From Roseiarcus sp963721905 (GTDB taxonomy: Bacteria > Pseudomonadota > Alphaproteobacteria > Rhizobiales > Beijerinckiaceae): a stretch of 64,000 bases of DNA. Position 1 is the stretch's first letter. Every line of letters begins with the position of its first letter. The DNA is taken from positions 89,885 to 153,884 of the forward strand of contig CAVRMF010000016.1 in assembly GCA_963721905.1 (NCBI GenBank), written 5' to 3'. Made by a program: the position numbers and the translations under genes. Under the pieces are notes generated by a model. The model was given only the letters and a program-made list of their open reading frames with translations. It was not told the origin of the DNA and searched no databases. This document shows, one piece after another, positions 1 to 10,449 of this stretch.

Positions 1-74
1 CGAGCTTCGTCGATTTCCATGTCAAGGTTATCAGTTAAAATGAACGCGCCGCAAGAACCGATGAGGATTGCACC

Positions 75-854
75 ATGACCGTGCTCGATCGCTTCCGGTT
101 GGACGGCAAGCGCGTGCTTATCACCGGGGGCAGCCGCGGCTTCGGCCGGGCGATCGCGCTTGCGGTCGCGGAGGCGGGCGCCGATGTCGTGCTCGTCGCG
201 CGCGATCCCGACGCGCTTGCGCGAACAGCGGAGGATGTGCGCGGGCGCGGCAGCCAGGCGTGGACCTACTCCGCCGACGTCGCAGATCCCGCGACATGCG
301 AGAATCTATGCCGACGCGTGCTGGCCGAAGGCGCGCCGATCGATGTTCTCGTCAACAACGTCGGCGGGCGCGACGTCGACGTCGCGATCGAGAAGAGCGA
401 CCTCGCAACGTGGCGGAGCATGATCGATTTGAATCTCACGCATTGCTTCATCTGCACCAAGATGATCGGCGGCGCCATGCTTCAGCGCGGCGAGGGACGC
501 GTCATCAACATCGCCTCGATCAGCGGCATGATCGCCAACCGCGGCATTGGCGGCCGTCACTATGAAACTGCGAAGGCGGCGCTCATACACTTCACCCGCG
601 CCACGGCCGCCGACTGGGCGCCCCGCGGCGTCACCGTCAACGCCATCTGTCCGGGCCTCTTCATGACCGAGCCGAATCAAGAATGGGCGAAGAAAAACCC
701 GGCGGTGATCGAGACCTTCGTGCGCGCGATTCCGATGGGACGCCCAGGCGAGCCCGAGGAGCTTGGTCCTCTTGCTGTCTATCTCGCGTCGTCCGCGTCG
801 AACTACGTCACCGGCGCCGCCTTGGTCATCGACGGCGGCTATACGCTGTGGTAG
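75..854 (+). CDS. SDR-family NAD(P)-dependent oxidoreductase
   Basis: A 259-residue classical short-chain dehydrogenase, predicted cytoplasmic and acting on a hydroxy or keto substrate with NAD(P). The cofactor loop GGSRGFG lies near residue 18. NNVGG follows near residue 93, the catalytic serine in NIASISG near 147, and the YETAKAA motif with Tyr and Lys near 163. The C-terminus GGYTLW is normal for the family. A GAGG lies about 8 bases before the ATG at 75. The gene leads a group of sugar and amino-acid catabolic genes. The substrate cannot be read from sequence. Confidence 0.93.
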   Translation: MTVLDRFRLDGKRVLITGGSRGFGRAIALAVAEAGADVVLVARDPDALARTAEDVRGRGSQAWTYSADVADPATCENLCRRVLAEGAPIDVLVNNVGGRDVDVAIEKSDLATWRSMIDLNLTHCFICTKMIGGAMLQRGEGRVINIASISGMIANRGIGGRHYETAKAALIHFTRATAADWAPRGVTVNAICPGLFMTEPNQEWAKKNPAVIETFVRAIPMGRPGEPEELGPLAVYLASSASNYVTGAALVIDGGYTLW

Positions 855-871
855 GGGGGCGCCTTCGGGAT

Positions 872-1609
872 TCAGCCCGACGCCTTCGTCATGACCGAGC
901 GGATCGCGGCTTCGGAGGCGCCGAGGCGGTCATATTCCGGCGGCCTGAGTTCGCCGCCCATGAACACATGCTCCCGGCGAAATCGCATGCCGCTTGCGAT
1001 TGGCTCAAGCGCGGCGAAATGGATTTCGCGCGGGCGCGCCGCGGCGACGATGCGCTCGACGTTGCGCGCTGTGACGCCACCGCCTGGCATGACGATGATG
1101 CGGTCCCTGACGCGCTTCATGATCTCAACAATGAGCGGCAATCCCTCGAGAACAGTGGCTTCCTGGCCGGAAGTCAGCACGCAATCGACGCCCAGCCCAG
1201 TCAGCGTCTCGATCGCCCGGAACGGATGGGTGGCGACGTCGAACGCGCGGTGAAAGGTCACCGAAAGGGGGCGGGCAAGCGCAACTAACTCGCGCGTTCG
1301 TGCCGCGTCGATTTCGCCTGCCGCCGTCAACAGGCCGATGACGACGCCGTCCGCACGCTCGGCCTTGGCGGTTTCGATGTCCTCCCGCATGGTCGCGAAC
1401 TCATCGTCATCGAACAGGAAGTCTCCGCCGCGCGGCCTGATCATCACGTTGAGGCCGATGTCGGGAACCTTCCGCGCCTCACGGATCGTGCCGCAGCTTG
1501 GCGTAATGCCGCCCTCCAAGAGGTCGGCGCAGAGCTCGACGCGTTGAGCCCCTGCAGCCTTCGCGGCGCGGACGCCGGCGACCGAATCCACGCATATCTC
1601 GTAGATCAT
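872..1609 (-). CDS. cutC: CutC family protein
   Basis: CutC-family TIM-barrel protein of about 245 residues. The N-terminus IYEICVDS, the segment AQRVELCADLLEGGITPS and the later VTFHRAFDV and VMPGGGV motifs are typical of the family. CutC was first linked to copper homeostasis, but a direct role is disputed and its biochemical activity is unknown. I start it at the ATG at 1609 because GGAAGAG lies just upstream; an in-frame start at 1636 would add nine residues with no family match. It is convergent with the SDR gene, 17 bases away. In sugar-catabolic neighbourhoods CutC may have a metabolic role (inference). Confidence 0.9.
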   Translation of the reverse strand: MIYEICVDSVAGVRAAKAAGAQRVELCADLLEGGITPSCGTIREARKVPDIGLNVMIRPRGGDFLFDDDEFATMREDIETAKAERADGVVIGLLTAAGEIDAARTRELVALARPLSVTFHRAFDVATHPFRAIETLTGLGVDCVLTSGQEATVLEGLPLIVEIMKRVRDRIIVMPGGGVTARNVERIVAAARPREIHFAALEPIASGMRFRREHVFMGGELRPPEYDRLGASEAAIRSVMTKASG

Positions 1610-1777
1610 TGAAGCTCTTCCGATCCCCGACGGCATAGTGTCAGGAATCCGCGTGACGGCAACGTCGGTCTTCGGGCGACGGGCGCCGCATTGACGCGAG
1701 CTGACGTACGAAGAATGATCCGGCGATCAATGCGAAGCGCGCTGCAAGCCGAGCCTTAGCACAGTGAAAGCGATGAA

Positions 1778-2794
1778 ATGAGCAAAGGCCAGGCGAAGCG
1801 GCCCACTCCCGCCTTCACCGAAATCGACTTCGAAAAAAAAGGCCGGCAGATTGGCTTTGTCATGTTTCCACATTCGCCGCATGACGATGCCTGGGGGGTA
1901 ACCCGCGTTCCCATTGCCGTCATCGCCAATGGCGCGGGGCCCACAGTGATCATCGAAGGGGGAAACCACGGCGACGAATACGAAGGGCCGATCGTCATCC
2001 GGGAACTTGCGCGCGGTCTCGATCCGGGCAGGCTCAGGGGCCGGCTCATCCTGATGCCGGCGGTCAACACCCCAGCTGTAACCGCGTCGCGCCGCACGTC
2101 GCCGATCGACGGGCTCAATTTCAACCGTACCTTTCCGGGCGACCCGGCCGGCGCGCTTACCCAGCAAATCTCGGCCTATGTCGCGGACTGGATTCTCCCG
2201 ATGGGCGACGCGTTCCTCGATCTGCATTCCGGCGGCTCGTCGCTCGACTTCATCCCGAGCGCCGTCATCGAGCCGACCGAGGACGAGGCGCTCGCCAAGC
2301 GCAACGCCGCGGCCGCGCTTGCCTTTGACGCGCCCGTGACGGTGGTCGTTCCGAATCTCGGCGACCAGCGCACCGCGACCGCAACCGCCTGCCGCGCCGG
2401 CCTCGTCACCGTCGGGACCGAGCTCGCCGGCGGAGGCCGGGTGTCGAGCGAAGCGCTCGCCATATGCCGCCGCGGCGTTCGCAAGGTGCTCGTGCATCTC
2501 GGCGTCCTCGACGGCGAACCGAAGGCGGAACGCCGCTCCGACAAAACGATCCTCGAGTTGCGCGGAACCGCTGCCTGCGTCTATGCGCCGTCGGACGGGA
2601 TTCTCGAAATTTTCCATCCCCTCGGCGCCAAAGTCAGAGCCGGCGAGCCCGGCGGTCAAATCCACCGCGTCTGGGAGCCCGGCCATGCGCCTGAGACGAT
2701 CAGCTATAACTGTGACGGAACCCTGCTCGCACGGCGGCAGCCCGGCCGGGTGAAGCCCGGCAATTGCTGCCTCGTCGTCGCCTCGCCGGTGTGA
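1778..2794 (+). CDS. Succinylglutamate desuccinylase/aspartoacylase-family deacylase
   Basis: Zinc-dependent deacylase of the AstE/AspA family, 338 residues, of the longer subgroup that includes DoeB (N-acetyl-diaminobutyrate deacetylase). The zinc motif GGNHGDEYEG is near residue 62, NFNRTFPG near 113 and DLHSGG near 147. A beta-rich C-terminal half (GTAACVYAPSDGILEIF) resembles the family's tail domain. It probably removes an acyl group from an N-acyl amino acid. It lies three bases before the dehydrogenase at 2798, so the two are likely co-transcribed. The exact substrate is unknown. Confidence 0.85.
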   Translation: MSKGQAKRPTPAFTEIDFEKKGRQIGFVMFPHSPHDDAWGVTRVPIAVIANGAGPTVIIEGGNHGDEYEGPIVIRELARGLDPGRLRGRLILMPAVNTPAVTASRRTSPIDGLNFNRTFPGDPAGALTQQISAYVADWILPMGDAFLDLHSGGSSLDFIPSAVIEPTEDEALAKRNAAAALAFDAPVTVVVPNLGDQRTATATACRAGLVTVGTELAGGGRVSSEALAICRRGVRKVLVHLGVLDGEPKAERRSDKTILELRGTAACVYAPSDGILEIFHPLGAKVRAGEPGGQIHRVWEPGHAPETISYNCDGTLLARRQPGRVKPGNCCLVVASPV

Positions 2795-2797
2795 GGC

Positions 2798-3832
2798 ATG
2801 GGCGCGAAGAAGGATGACGCGGCCGCCGTGACGTCGAACGCCGCTAAAAACCAGTCAGTAGCGAACGCCGCAAGCCCTCTACACGTGCTCGTCGCCGGGA
2901 CCGGCGCCTTCGGCGCGGAACATCTTGCAAGGCTCGCCGGGCGGCCGGACGTGATCGTGAGTGGTATAGCCGACATCGACGCCGCCGCGCTTGAGCGGGC
3001 GGGCTCTCGCTCTCCTCTCGCGAAGCGCTTCGCCAATTCCCTGCGCCTCATCGAGGAGGTCGAGGCGGACGCGATTGTCGTCGCTACGCCGGCCGCCACC
3101 CATGTCGAGATCGGACTTAAGGCGCTTGAGCGCAACCTTTGCGCGCTCATCGAGAAGCCGGTCGCGCCGTCGGCGGCGGCCGTCGCGCCGCTGCTCGCGG
3201 CGGTCCGGAACTCCGCAGGCTTCGTCCTACCCGGCCACTTGCTGCGTTTTTCGCAGGACCATTTCCGCCTCGTCGAGGTCGCGCGCTCCGGCTTGATCGG
3301 CCAGGTCCGATACGTGAACTCCCGCCGTTACAGGGACGACAACCATGCCGTCCGCTATGCCGACGCCGATCCCATCCAGACGACGCTGATCCACGACATC
3401 GATATCGCGCAGTGGATCGCGCGCTCGAGTTTCCGCTCGGTTCTCGCACGCCGCTCAGGCGGGGGCTATCGATCACTGACAGCGATCTCGGCGACCACGG
3501 CGACAGGGGTGGTCTGCGACCTCCGCACGGCCTGGACCTTTCCAGGCGCAGACCTGCCGCCTGACTGCCTGGAGGCGGTCGGCGATCGCGGCAGTGTCGA
3601 GCTCACCGTCGGGAAGTCCCTGCGCATCTATGCCGAGGGGCGTTGCACGCAGCATATGCTGGCCGAGGCGGACGATCCTCTGTGCAACGAACAGGATCAT
3701 TTCCTGGCCTACGTTCGCGACCGGTCGCGCGCGAGGGCGCTCGATCTGCCGCAGGCGCTCGCCGGCCTTAAGCTCGCCGACGCGGCGCTCGAATCGCTCC
3801 GCCTCAACCGCGAGGTGACGCTCGCTACGTAA
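2798..3832 (+). CDS. Gfo/Idh/MocA-family oxidoreductase
   Basis: NAD(P)-dependent dehydrogenase of 344 residues. After about 28 poorly conserved residues comes the Rossmann segment HVLVAGTGAFGAEH, then the EKPVAPS motif near residue 127 that supplies the usual catalytic Lys of the EKP signature. Further on, HDIDIAQWI near 194 matches the active-site DxxxH helix of the family. Members oxidise sugars, inositols or related polyols, and some act on amino acids. It follows the deacylase by three bases, so both may work on one substrate chain. Confidence 0.88.
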   Translation: MGAKKDDAAAVTSNAAKNQSVANAASPLHVLVAGTGAFGAEHLARLAGRPDVIVSGIADIDAAALERAGSRSPLAKRFANSLRLIEEVEADAIVVATPAATHVEIGLKALERNLCALIEKPVAPSAAAVAPLLAAVRNSAGFVLPGHLLRFSQDHFRLVEVARSGLIGQVRYVNSRRYRDDNHAVRYADADPIQTTLIHDIDIAQWIARSSFRSVLARRSGGGYRSLTAISATTATGVVCDLRTAWTFPGADLPPDCLEAVGDRGSVELTVGKSLRIYAEGRCTQHMLAEADDPLCNEQDHFLAYVRDRSRARALDLPQALAGLKLADAALESLRLNREVTLAT

Positions 3833-3859
3833 ATTCAGCCCAGCTCGCGTCCCGCGCCG

Positions 3860-4927
<1,068 letters not shown>

Positions 4928-4928
4928 C

Positions 4929-5540
4929 TCAAACACTCCGACAATTTCCAGCGGAAGGTTTGGGCCTCTCCGCCGAATTCGCGTTCCCTCGCAGTTGAAC
5001 GCGCCGTTTTGTCCCCGGGCTGGCCGCCCTCGTCAATCCGGTTCCAATATGGAACGGCGCCTCGCCCCGCCCGGCTCTGATCAACAGAATGGCCTCGATC
5101 TCGACCATGATGCGGTTGGGCAGCGAACCCATGCCAACCGCCGAACGCGCATGGCGCGCCGCGTCGCCGAGCACCTCGACCATGAGGTCGGAGCAGCCGT
5201 TGATGACCTTGGGATGGTCTTCGAAGTCCGGCTCTGCGTTGACCATGCCGAGCAGCTTGATCACCGCCTCGATCCGCGAAAGCTCGCCGAGCGCGGCCCG
5301 GGCGACCGCGAGCAGTTGCAGCCCTGTGAGGCGCGCCGCTTCGTAGCCTTGCTCGACCGAGGCGTCCTTGCCGAGACGCCCGACCATGAAACTGCCGTTC
5401 GAGCGCTTCGGCCCCTGCCCGGAAAGGAAGAGGAGATTGCTTGCCAAGCGATAGGGCACGTAGTTGGCCATCGGCGTGGGGACGGCGGGAAGCGTGAGAC
5501 CGAGCGCGGCAAGCCGCTCTTCCGGCGTTGATGTCGTCAT
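4929..5540 (-). CDS. RidA/YjgF-family protein with C-terminal extension
   Basis: RidA-family protein. Residues 1-155 match the family: LFLSGQGP, KVINGCSDLMVEVLG, HARSAVGM and VEIEAILLI. RidA proteins hydrolyse reactive enamines and imines made by PLP enzymes, or act in catabolic pathways. The family normally stops near VEIEAI, yet this frame runs about 45 further residues that look like translated non-coding DNA and ends just before the ATPase start at 4927. Loss of the native stop is likely. A PLP enzyme lies in the same cluster at 9.1 kb, so an imine-handling role would fit. Confidence 0.83.
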   Translation of the reverse strand: MTTSTPEERLAALGLTLPAVPTPMANYVPYRLASNLLFLSGQGPKRSNGSFMVGRLGKDASVEQGYEAARLTGLQLLAVARAALGELSRIEAVIKLLGMVNAEPDFEDHPKVINGCSDLMVEVLGDAARHARSAVGMGSLPNRIMVEIEAILLIRAGRGEAPFHIGTGLTRAASPGTKRRVQLRGNANSAERPKPSAGNCRSV

Positions 5541-5579
5541 CGCGCGGTCATCCTGAAAGACGTTAAGAACAAGACGGCC

Positions 5580-6704
5580 TCACCCTTTCCACCAATGGCC
5601 GCTCATGACAACGCCACGCGCGGAAAGCCGCTTTCGTCCGGCCAGGCGCTCGCCGGTCGAGTCCACATAGTCGAAGTCGCCCGTTTCGAGCTCGAGCACC
5701 GAAGCATCGCCCGCCGTGCCTGGCTGCAAGGTTCCGAGGTCGCTACGGCGCAGCGCTTTCGCCGGCGCGTCCGTCGCCGCCCCCACAATGTTCACGAGCG
5801 GCAGGCCGAGACAAAGAAACTTTGACATCGTTGTGAGGAGATCGAACGCCGGCCCATCGATGCAGAGCGCATGCACGTCGCTGGATATGCAGTCGGGGGC
5901 AAAGCCGTTGGCGAGCATCGTGCGCGCGGTCTTGAATGCGAACGATCCCATACCATGGCCGATGTCGAAAATGACGCCGCGGTTGCGCGCCTCAATGAGG
6001 GCGACGCGCACCCCGTTCTCGGGCGTCGTCGGATTGTTGGGAAATGGTCGGAAGCAATGCGTGAGAATGTCGCCTGTACGAAGGCGAACGAGCACGTCCT
6101 CAAGTGTCGGCGGAGGAATGTCGATATGCGCCATGAGCGGGAGGCCCGCTTCTTCGGCGACCTTGAGTGCGATGTCGAGCGGCGCTACTCCAGAGTTCTG
6201 CGACGCATTGAAGCCGACCCGGACCTTGATCCCCGCGATCGTGTCGCGGTTTGCGCGCGCGACCTCGACCGCGTCGATCGGCGCCATAAGTCGGAGGTCG
6301 CCGCTTTCTCCCACCATCACCCGCTTGGAAAAGCCGTAAATGCCGGCGAAGGAGACATTGAGAAGGGCGATGATCCGAACCGGCGACGGCCTGATCACAT
6401 GCTCGAGAAAGCCCGGATAGTTGCCTGGCCCAGCGCTGCCTGTGTCGACGAGCGTGGTGCAACCCCCACGTGCGAGAATGCGCGGATCGACGCCGAGCGA
6501 CGTACCGCCCCAATAGACATGCGTGTGAAGATCGATCAGCCCCGGCGTGACGATAAGCCCCGCGACATCGCGGACCAATTCGCCGCCAAGCTCCGCTCCG
6601 AGCTGCGCGACGCGGCCGTCGCGGAAGCCGACATCCATGACGGAGTCGATTCCCTGGGATGGATCGATGACGCGGCCGCCCCGTAGGACCAGATCAAAGG
6701 ACAT
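5580..6704 (-). CDS. COG3964-type amidohydrolase (dihydroorotase-like)
   Basis: Amidohydrolase-superfamily enzyme of 374 residues. It shows the metal motif DLHTHVYWG near residue 58, a candidate carboxylated Lys in GIKVRVGF, a metal His in DILTHCF and the catalytic Asp in ISSDVHA. These are often annotated as dihydroorotase, but characterised COG3964 members (Atu3266, Oant2987) hydrolyse acetyl-(R)-mandelate-like alpha-acyl carboxylates. The start at 6704 has GAGAGAG upstream. It lies downstream of the putative TIM-barrel and lactonase genes on the same strand. The substrate is likely an acylated hydroxy or amino acid (inference). Confidence 0.87.
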   Translation of the reverse strand: MSFDLVLRGGRVIDPSQGIDSVMDVGFRDGRVAQLGAELGGELVRDVAGLIVTPGLIDLHTHVYWGGTSLGVDPRILARGGCTTLVDTGSAGPGNYPGFLEHVIRPSPVRIIALLNVSFAGIYGFSKRVMVGESGDLRLMAPIDAVEVARANRDTIAGIKVRVGFNASQNSGVAPLDIALKVAEEAGLPLMAHIDIPPPTLEDVLVRLRTGDILTHCFRPFPNNPTTPENGVRVALIEARNRGVIFDIGHGMGSFAFKTARTMLANGFAPDCISSDVHALCIDGPAFDLLTTMSKFLCLGLPLVNIVGAATDAPAKALRRSDLGTLQPGTAGDASVLELETGDFDYVDSTGERLAGRKRLSARGVVMSGHWWKG

Positions 6705-6781
6705 GTCGCGTACTCTCTCTCACTTTAAGCTTCGCGCCCTATCGGATCGCTTGGCCTGCGTCAAAAAAAGATGGTCAGGCG

Positions 6782-7972
6782 TCACGCCGCGCTGTTGAGG
6801 GCAGCGAGTCCCTCTGCGATCCAGTCGAGGTTCGTGTCTCTCACATGACCCCAATTGTAGAAAGCGACCTCGCTGACGCCTCCGGCGACCAGCGCGTGGA
6901 TCGCCGCGAGGAAGTCGTCTTTCGATTCCAGATCGGGGAAGGCTGGGCGCAGGATGCCGCGCAAACGGCCCTTTCCGCGCAGGCGGCGCTTGACGTCAAA
7001 CAGGTCGGCTTTGATCCGCTCGGCCCCATGTTCGTAGAAGCAGGCCTCGACAACTCCCGCCGCCTCCGCGATCGCCGCCAGATCGCTCCCTTCATACCAG
7101 GCGCCCCCGGTTGGGCGGGCGACCGAAGGGATCACCGCAACTGTAGCATCCTTTCGCACCGCTTCGCGAATTTCGCGCACGAGCGAGGTCACGACTGAGC
7201 ATCGCCAATCGAGATAGGCCCTGAGGTCACCGCCGCTGCGGACGTCCGCCAGCCAGAAGGCTTCCGCCATGTCGGTGGGAAAATCGACGTCGCTGGCGAG
7301 ATAGGCTTCGATGTCGGCCCCCACTTGTCGCTTGAGCGCCCCGACGTGAATCCCAGCGTCCTTCGCACCCGCCATGCAGTGCGAGCAGAAGCAAAGGCCA
7401 AGCTGGCTGTCGAGCCAGCGATTGGACCGATTCAGTGCGAACTCATGATGGTAGCCGTGCGCATAAGGCAGGAAGCCCGGGGTCTCCAACGACACGCCGC
7501 TCACAGGATAGGACTCGGTGACGTCGCGGGCGAGGCCGATCGCGAAGGCGCGCGCCTCGGGCGCCGAGGGGCAGAGATTGTAGACGTAGCGATCGCCGAA
7601 GGCGTTGGCGACGGCGGAATCAGGATGCTCCAAGCCGAGCCGCGTGTTGTGCAGAAGCACGAGCCAGACGTTGGTCGCCATGCGGCTTTGCCCGACAAGC
7701 TCGCGCACGATGTCTTGGCCGGACGAAAGCATCGAGTTCTCAAGCGGCTTGATCGCGCCGTAGCGGCTGAGGTCTGGCTTGAAATAGACCGTCCCGTCCT
7801 CGGGAAAATAGACCTTGCTGCTTTTGCCGTGCGGTCTGAGGAACTTGCCCGCATGGTAGCTGCCGACGATCGTCACCGTGTCGAGGCCAAGGGCGAGGAA
7901 CCGGTCGATCGCGGCGCTCACGCCGATCTCGGCGACATCCCAGGCATAGGCGTAGATGGCTTTGTAGCCCAT
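6782..7972 (-). CDS. Unrecognised putative TIM-barrel (glycosidase-like) protein
   Basis: A 396-residue protein I cannot assign to a named family. I place the start at the ATG at 7972 (MGYKAIYAYAW), preceded by AGGAAAG; the frame is open to 8281, but that part is antisense to the next gene. Alternating strand/helix segments such as DTVTIVGSYH, ATVAVIPSVAR and VSEVAFYNWGH suggest a TIM barrel. GVSLETPGF holds a possible catalytic Glu and CFCSHC is a possible metal pair. No signal peptide is seen, so it is cytoplasmic. Its place between two hydrolases suggests a carbohydrate-related enzyme (inference). Confidence 0.7.
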   Translation of the reverse strand: MGYKAIYAYAWDVAEIGVSAAIDRFLALGLDTVTIVGSYHAGKFLRPHGKSSKVYFPEDGTVYFKPDLSRYGAIKPLENSMLSSGQDIVRELVGQSRMATNVWLVLLHNTRLGLEHPDSAVANAFGDRYVYNLCPSAPEARAFAIGLARDVTESYPVSGVSLETPGFLPYAHGYHHEFALNRSNRWLDSQLGLCFCSHCMAGAKDAGIHVGALKRQVGADIEAYLASDVDFPTDMAEAFWLADVRSGGDLRAYLDWRCSVVTSLVREIREAVRKDATVAVIPSVARPTGGAWYEGSDLAAIAEAAGVVEACFYEHGAERIKADLFDVKRRLRGKGRLRGILRPAFPDLESKDDFLAAIHALVAGGVSEVAFYNWGHVRDTNLDWIAEGLAALNSAA

Positions 7973-8108
7973 CGCATGCTTTCCTATCAGAACCTTAGGC
8001 GCCGAGCGCAAGAACATCCGCTCGCGCCATGCTCGACGATTGCGGCCGCGATGCCAGCCGTCAACGCCGGACCAGATCTGCGCGACGCGCGTTGCCGGAG
8101 GCGGACGA

Positions 8109-9026
8109 CTAAAAGCGATAGACGCGCTTGGCCGTGTCGAAAAAGAGGGCGCTCTGTTCGCCCGGCGAAAATCCGGCGACAATTGTCTTGAACGCGCCAT
8201 AGACCTCGTCGAATGTGGCGTAGAGGCGAGCGACCGGAAAATCGCTGGCGAACATGGCGCGTTCAGGCCCAAAGCAATCAATGCAATGCAGGACGATTTT
8301 TCTCAAGCTCTCGAGCGTCCAGTGATGGTCGTAGGCGACAAGGTCGGAGATCTTGATCGCCACATTGGGCGACTGCGCTATCGCGTTGAGCCCGGCGCGC
8401 CAGCGCCGCAAGCCCTCCTCGTCGCGATCGATCGGGCTGCCGCCATGTTCGAGCACGAAGCGTTGGTCGGGAAAATCACGCACGAGCCGCGCGGCGTCCC
8501 CAAGCTGGCTGCTGTAAACCATGAGATCGAAGACGAGGCCGCGCTGCCCGAGGCGTTTCAAATTCGCGCGCCACAGCGGATACTGCATCAAATCACCGCG
8601 GGCGGCGATGCGCCGCGCGGGATCGCTGGTCCAGCTCAGGATGTCGCGAACGCCGGCGACCCGGCTGCACGCCTCCTGCGCTTCGATCAAGGCCGGCGCT
8701 TCGGCGCTTGCGAGCGGCACGCGCGCGACATAGCGCGCGGCGACGCCATTGGGCTTGGCGATCGAATCGAGCCAGCGCGTCTCGCCGAGGCTGTCATCCG
8801 CGACCCAGCCGGCTTCGACATGAACGGTCGCCACCACCCGCTGGCGCGTGGCATCGCTCAGATAGTCCTCGGCCAGATAGTTGCGGCGGATCGGCGTAAG
8901 CTCGCCAAGGCCGCCGGACTCGCCTGCCGTTTCCGCAAGCCAGGGATGGCGACCGAGGGTGAGGTCCCAAAGATGGTGGTGGGGGTCGATGATCGGCCCC
9001 GCATAGAGTTCCTCCACGCGCCTCAT
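8109..9026 (-). CDS. COG3618-type amidohydrolase (lactonase-like)
   Basis: Predicted metal-dependent TIM-barrel hydrolase of 305 residues (amidohydrolase 2 family). IIDPHHHLWDL near residue 12 carries the HxH motif. VFDLMVYSSQL, FVLEHGGSP and MFASDFPVA hold the later metal and catalytic residues, with Asp in ASDFP. Known relatives are L-fucono- and L-rhamnono-lactonases and 4-sulfomuconolactonase, so a sugar-acid lactone is a reasonable substrate. It may begin at the ATG at 9026 or at the GTG nine bases inside; GGAGGA serves either. It is divergent from the PLP enzyme at 9104. Confidence 0.87.
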   Translation of the reverse strand: MRRVEELYAGPIIDPHHHLWDLTLGRHPWLAETAGESGGLGELTPIRRNYLAEDYLSDATRQRVVATVHVEAGWVADDSLGETRWLDSIAKPNGVAARYVARVPLASAEAPALIEAQEACSRVAGVRDILSWTSDPARRIAARGDLMQYPLWRANLKRLGQRGLVFDLMVYSSQLGDAARLVRDFPDQRFVLEHGGSPIDRDEEGLRRWRAGLNAIAQSPNVAIKISDLVAYDHHWTLESLRKIVLHCIDCFGPERAMFASDFPVARLYATFDEVYGAFKTIVAGFSPGEQSALFFDTAKRVYRF

Positions 9027-9103
9027 TCCTCCGGTTCAACCCCGCTCGGACGCGTCCCACCCGGGTCCCGACACCCCCGCCGCACCGACGGGAGCCGAGA
9101 CCC

Positions 9104-10411
9104 GTGAACGACCGCGCGCCGGCGGTGGGCGATTCCTTCCTGCTCGACGACCGTATCCGCGGCGTGCCGCCGGGCACAGACGCTTTTTTGGCCGCCGACG
9201 TGGCGAAGCGGAGCTGGCGTCCGGCGGACGGCTCCATGTCGCTGCCGGCGCTCACCCTGGACGAGCAGGCCTTCCTCAACAATCGCGACCTGATCCTGGC
9301 TTACGCGCGCTCGGCGGGCGTGGAGGTGGCGCCGCACGCCAAGACGCCGATGGCGCCGGATCTCATGCGTCTGATCATCGAAGCCGGCGCCTGGGGTGCG
9401 ACCGTCGCCGACATCCGCCAGGCTTCGGTGATGCTGAAGGCCGGGCTTTCACGGCTCATCCTCGCCAACGAGGTCGGCGGCGCCGGCGGAGCGAGACGGC
9501 TCGCTTCTCTGGTCGCCGCCAGGCCGTACGTTGAGCTTTATGTCTTCGCCGACTCGGTCAGCACGGCTCAGGCGCTCGCGGCCGCGTGGCGTGAGCGCGA
9601 GCTGCCATCGCTCCGCGTGATTGTCGAAGTCGGGGCTGGCCGCGCCGGCGCGCGTTCGCTGAGTCAGGCGCTCGAGGTCGGCGCCGCCGTGCGCGCGGCA
9701 GGGCCGGAGCTCACGCTTGCAGGCGTCGGGGCGTACGAGGGCGCCGCGGCGCAATCGACGCCGGAGGCGACCGCGCAGGCGATCGCCGGCCTGCTCGAGC
9801 TGACGGGCGCACTTTTGCGCGAGGTACGCGGCCTCGTGGGATCGGATGCGCCGCTCATCGTCACCGCTGGCGGCTCCTCGTTTTTTGACCGCGTCGTGGC
9901 CGCGTTGAGGCCGGCGATCGACGCCGATCCGCGCACGATCCTTGTGCTCAGAAGCGGCGCGATCTTTTTCCACGACCATGGCGTCTATGACCGCGCCTTG
10001 GCGGCGCTCGATGAGCGGAAAGGCTTTTCGATCGGCGCGGCTACTCGAGTGGCGCGCCGCGCGTTTCGGCCCGCCTTGCGCGTCTGGGCGGAAGTGCTGT
10101 CGCGGCCGGAACCGAGCCTTGTGATTTGCGGCATGGGCAAGCGCGATGTGTCCTTCGACGAGGGCCTGCCGGTCGTTGTTCGTGTCCATCGCGGCGGACA
10201 GGCGCTCGTCACGACGCCTCAAGCGCGTGTCGTGAAGCTCAACGACCAGCATGCGTTTCTGAATGTGGGGCCAACCGAGGACATCGCCGTCGGTGACGTC
10301 GTCGAGTTCGGCGTCTCGCACCCCTGCACCTGCCTCGACCGCTACCGCTTCATCTTTGGCGTCGACGAGCGCGGGGTCGTGCGCCACGCCTACCCGACCT
10401 ACTTCGGCTGA
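9104..10411 (+). CDS. D-threonine aldolase/D-serine dehydratase-family PLP enzyme
   Basis: Fold-type III PLP enzyme of 435 residues. PHAKTPMAP near residue 80 contains the Lys expected to bind PLP. TVADIRQA and LILANEVGG are alanine-racemase-like barrel strands, and SHPCTCLDRYRF near the C-terminus carries the His and Cys that bind zinc in D-serine dehydratase. The family includes D-threonine aldolase, 3-hydroxy-D-aspartate aldolase/dehydratase and D-serine dehydratase. The start is GTG at 9104 with GGGAG upstream. Together with RidA it could release and clear an imine or keto-acid intermediate in the cluster's pathway (inference). Confidence 0.88.
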   Translation: MNDRAPAVGDSFLLDDRIRGVPPGTDAFLAADVAKRSWRPADGSMSLPALTLDEQAFLNNRDLILAYARSAGVEVAPHAKTPMAPDLMRLIIEAGAWGATVADIRQASVMLKAGLSRLILANEVGGAGGARRLASLVAARPYVELYVFADSVSTAQALAAAWRERELPSLRVIVEVGAGRAGARSLSQALEVGAAVRAAGPELTLAGVGAYEGAAAQSTPEATAQAIAGLLELTGALLREVRGLVGSDAPLIVTAGGSSFFDRVVAALRPAIDADPRTILVLRSGAIFFHDHGVYDRALAALDERKGFSIGAATRVARRAFRPALRVWAEVLSRPEPSLVICGMGKRDVSFDEGLPVVVRVHRGGQALVTTPQARVVKLNDQHAFLNVGPTEDIAVGDVVEFGVSHPCTCLDRYRFIFGVDERGVVRHAYPTYFG

Positions 10412-10449
10412 AAGGCGCAGGCGCCAGCGAAGAAAAGCGCTCCGTCTCA

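Noticed and set aside
1727..2686. A 319-codon minus-strand frame over the deacylase gene
   Set aside because: It is antisense to a gene with clear zinc motifs and has the Arg/Gly/Asp bias of a shadow frame in GC-rich DNA.
8040..9107. A 355-codon plus-strand frame over the COG3618 gene
   Set aside because: Shadow of a well-supported gene; no domain resemblance.
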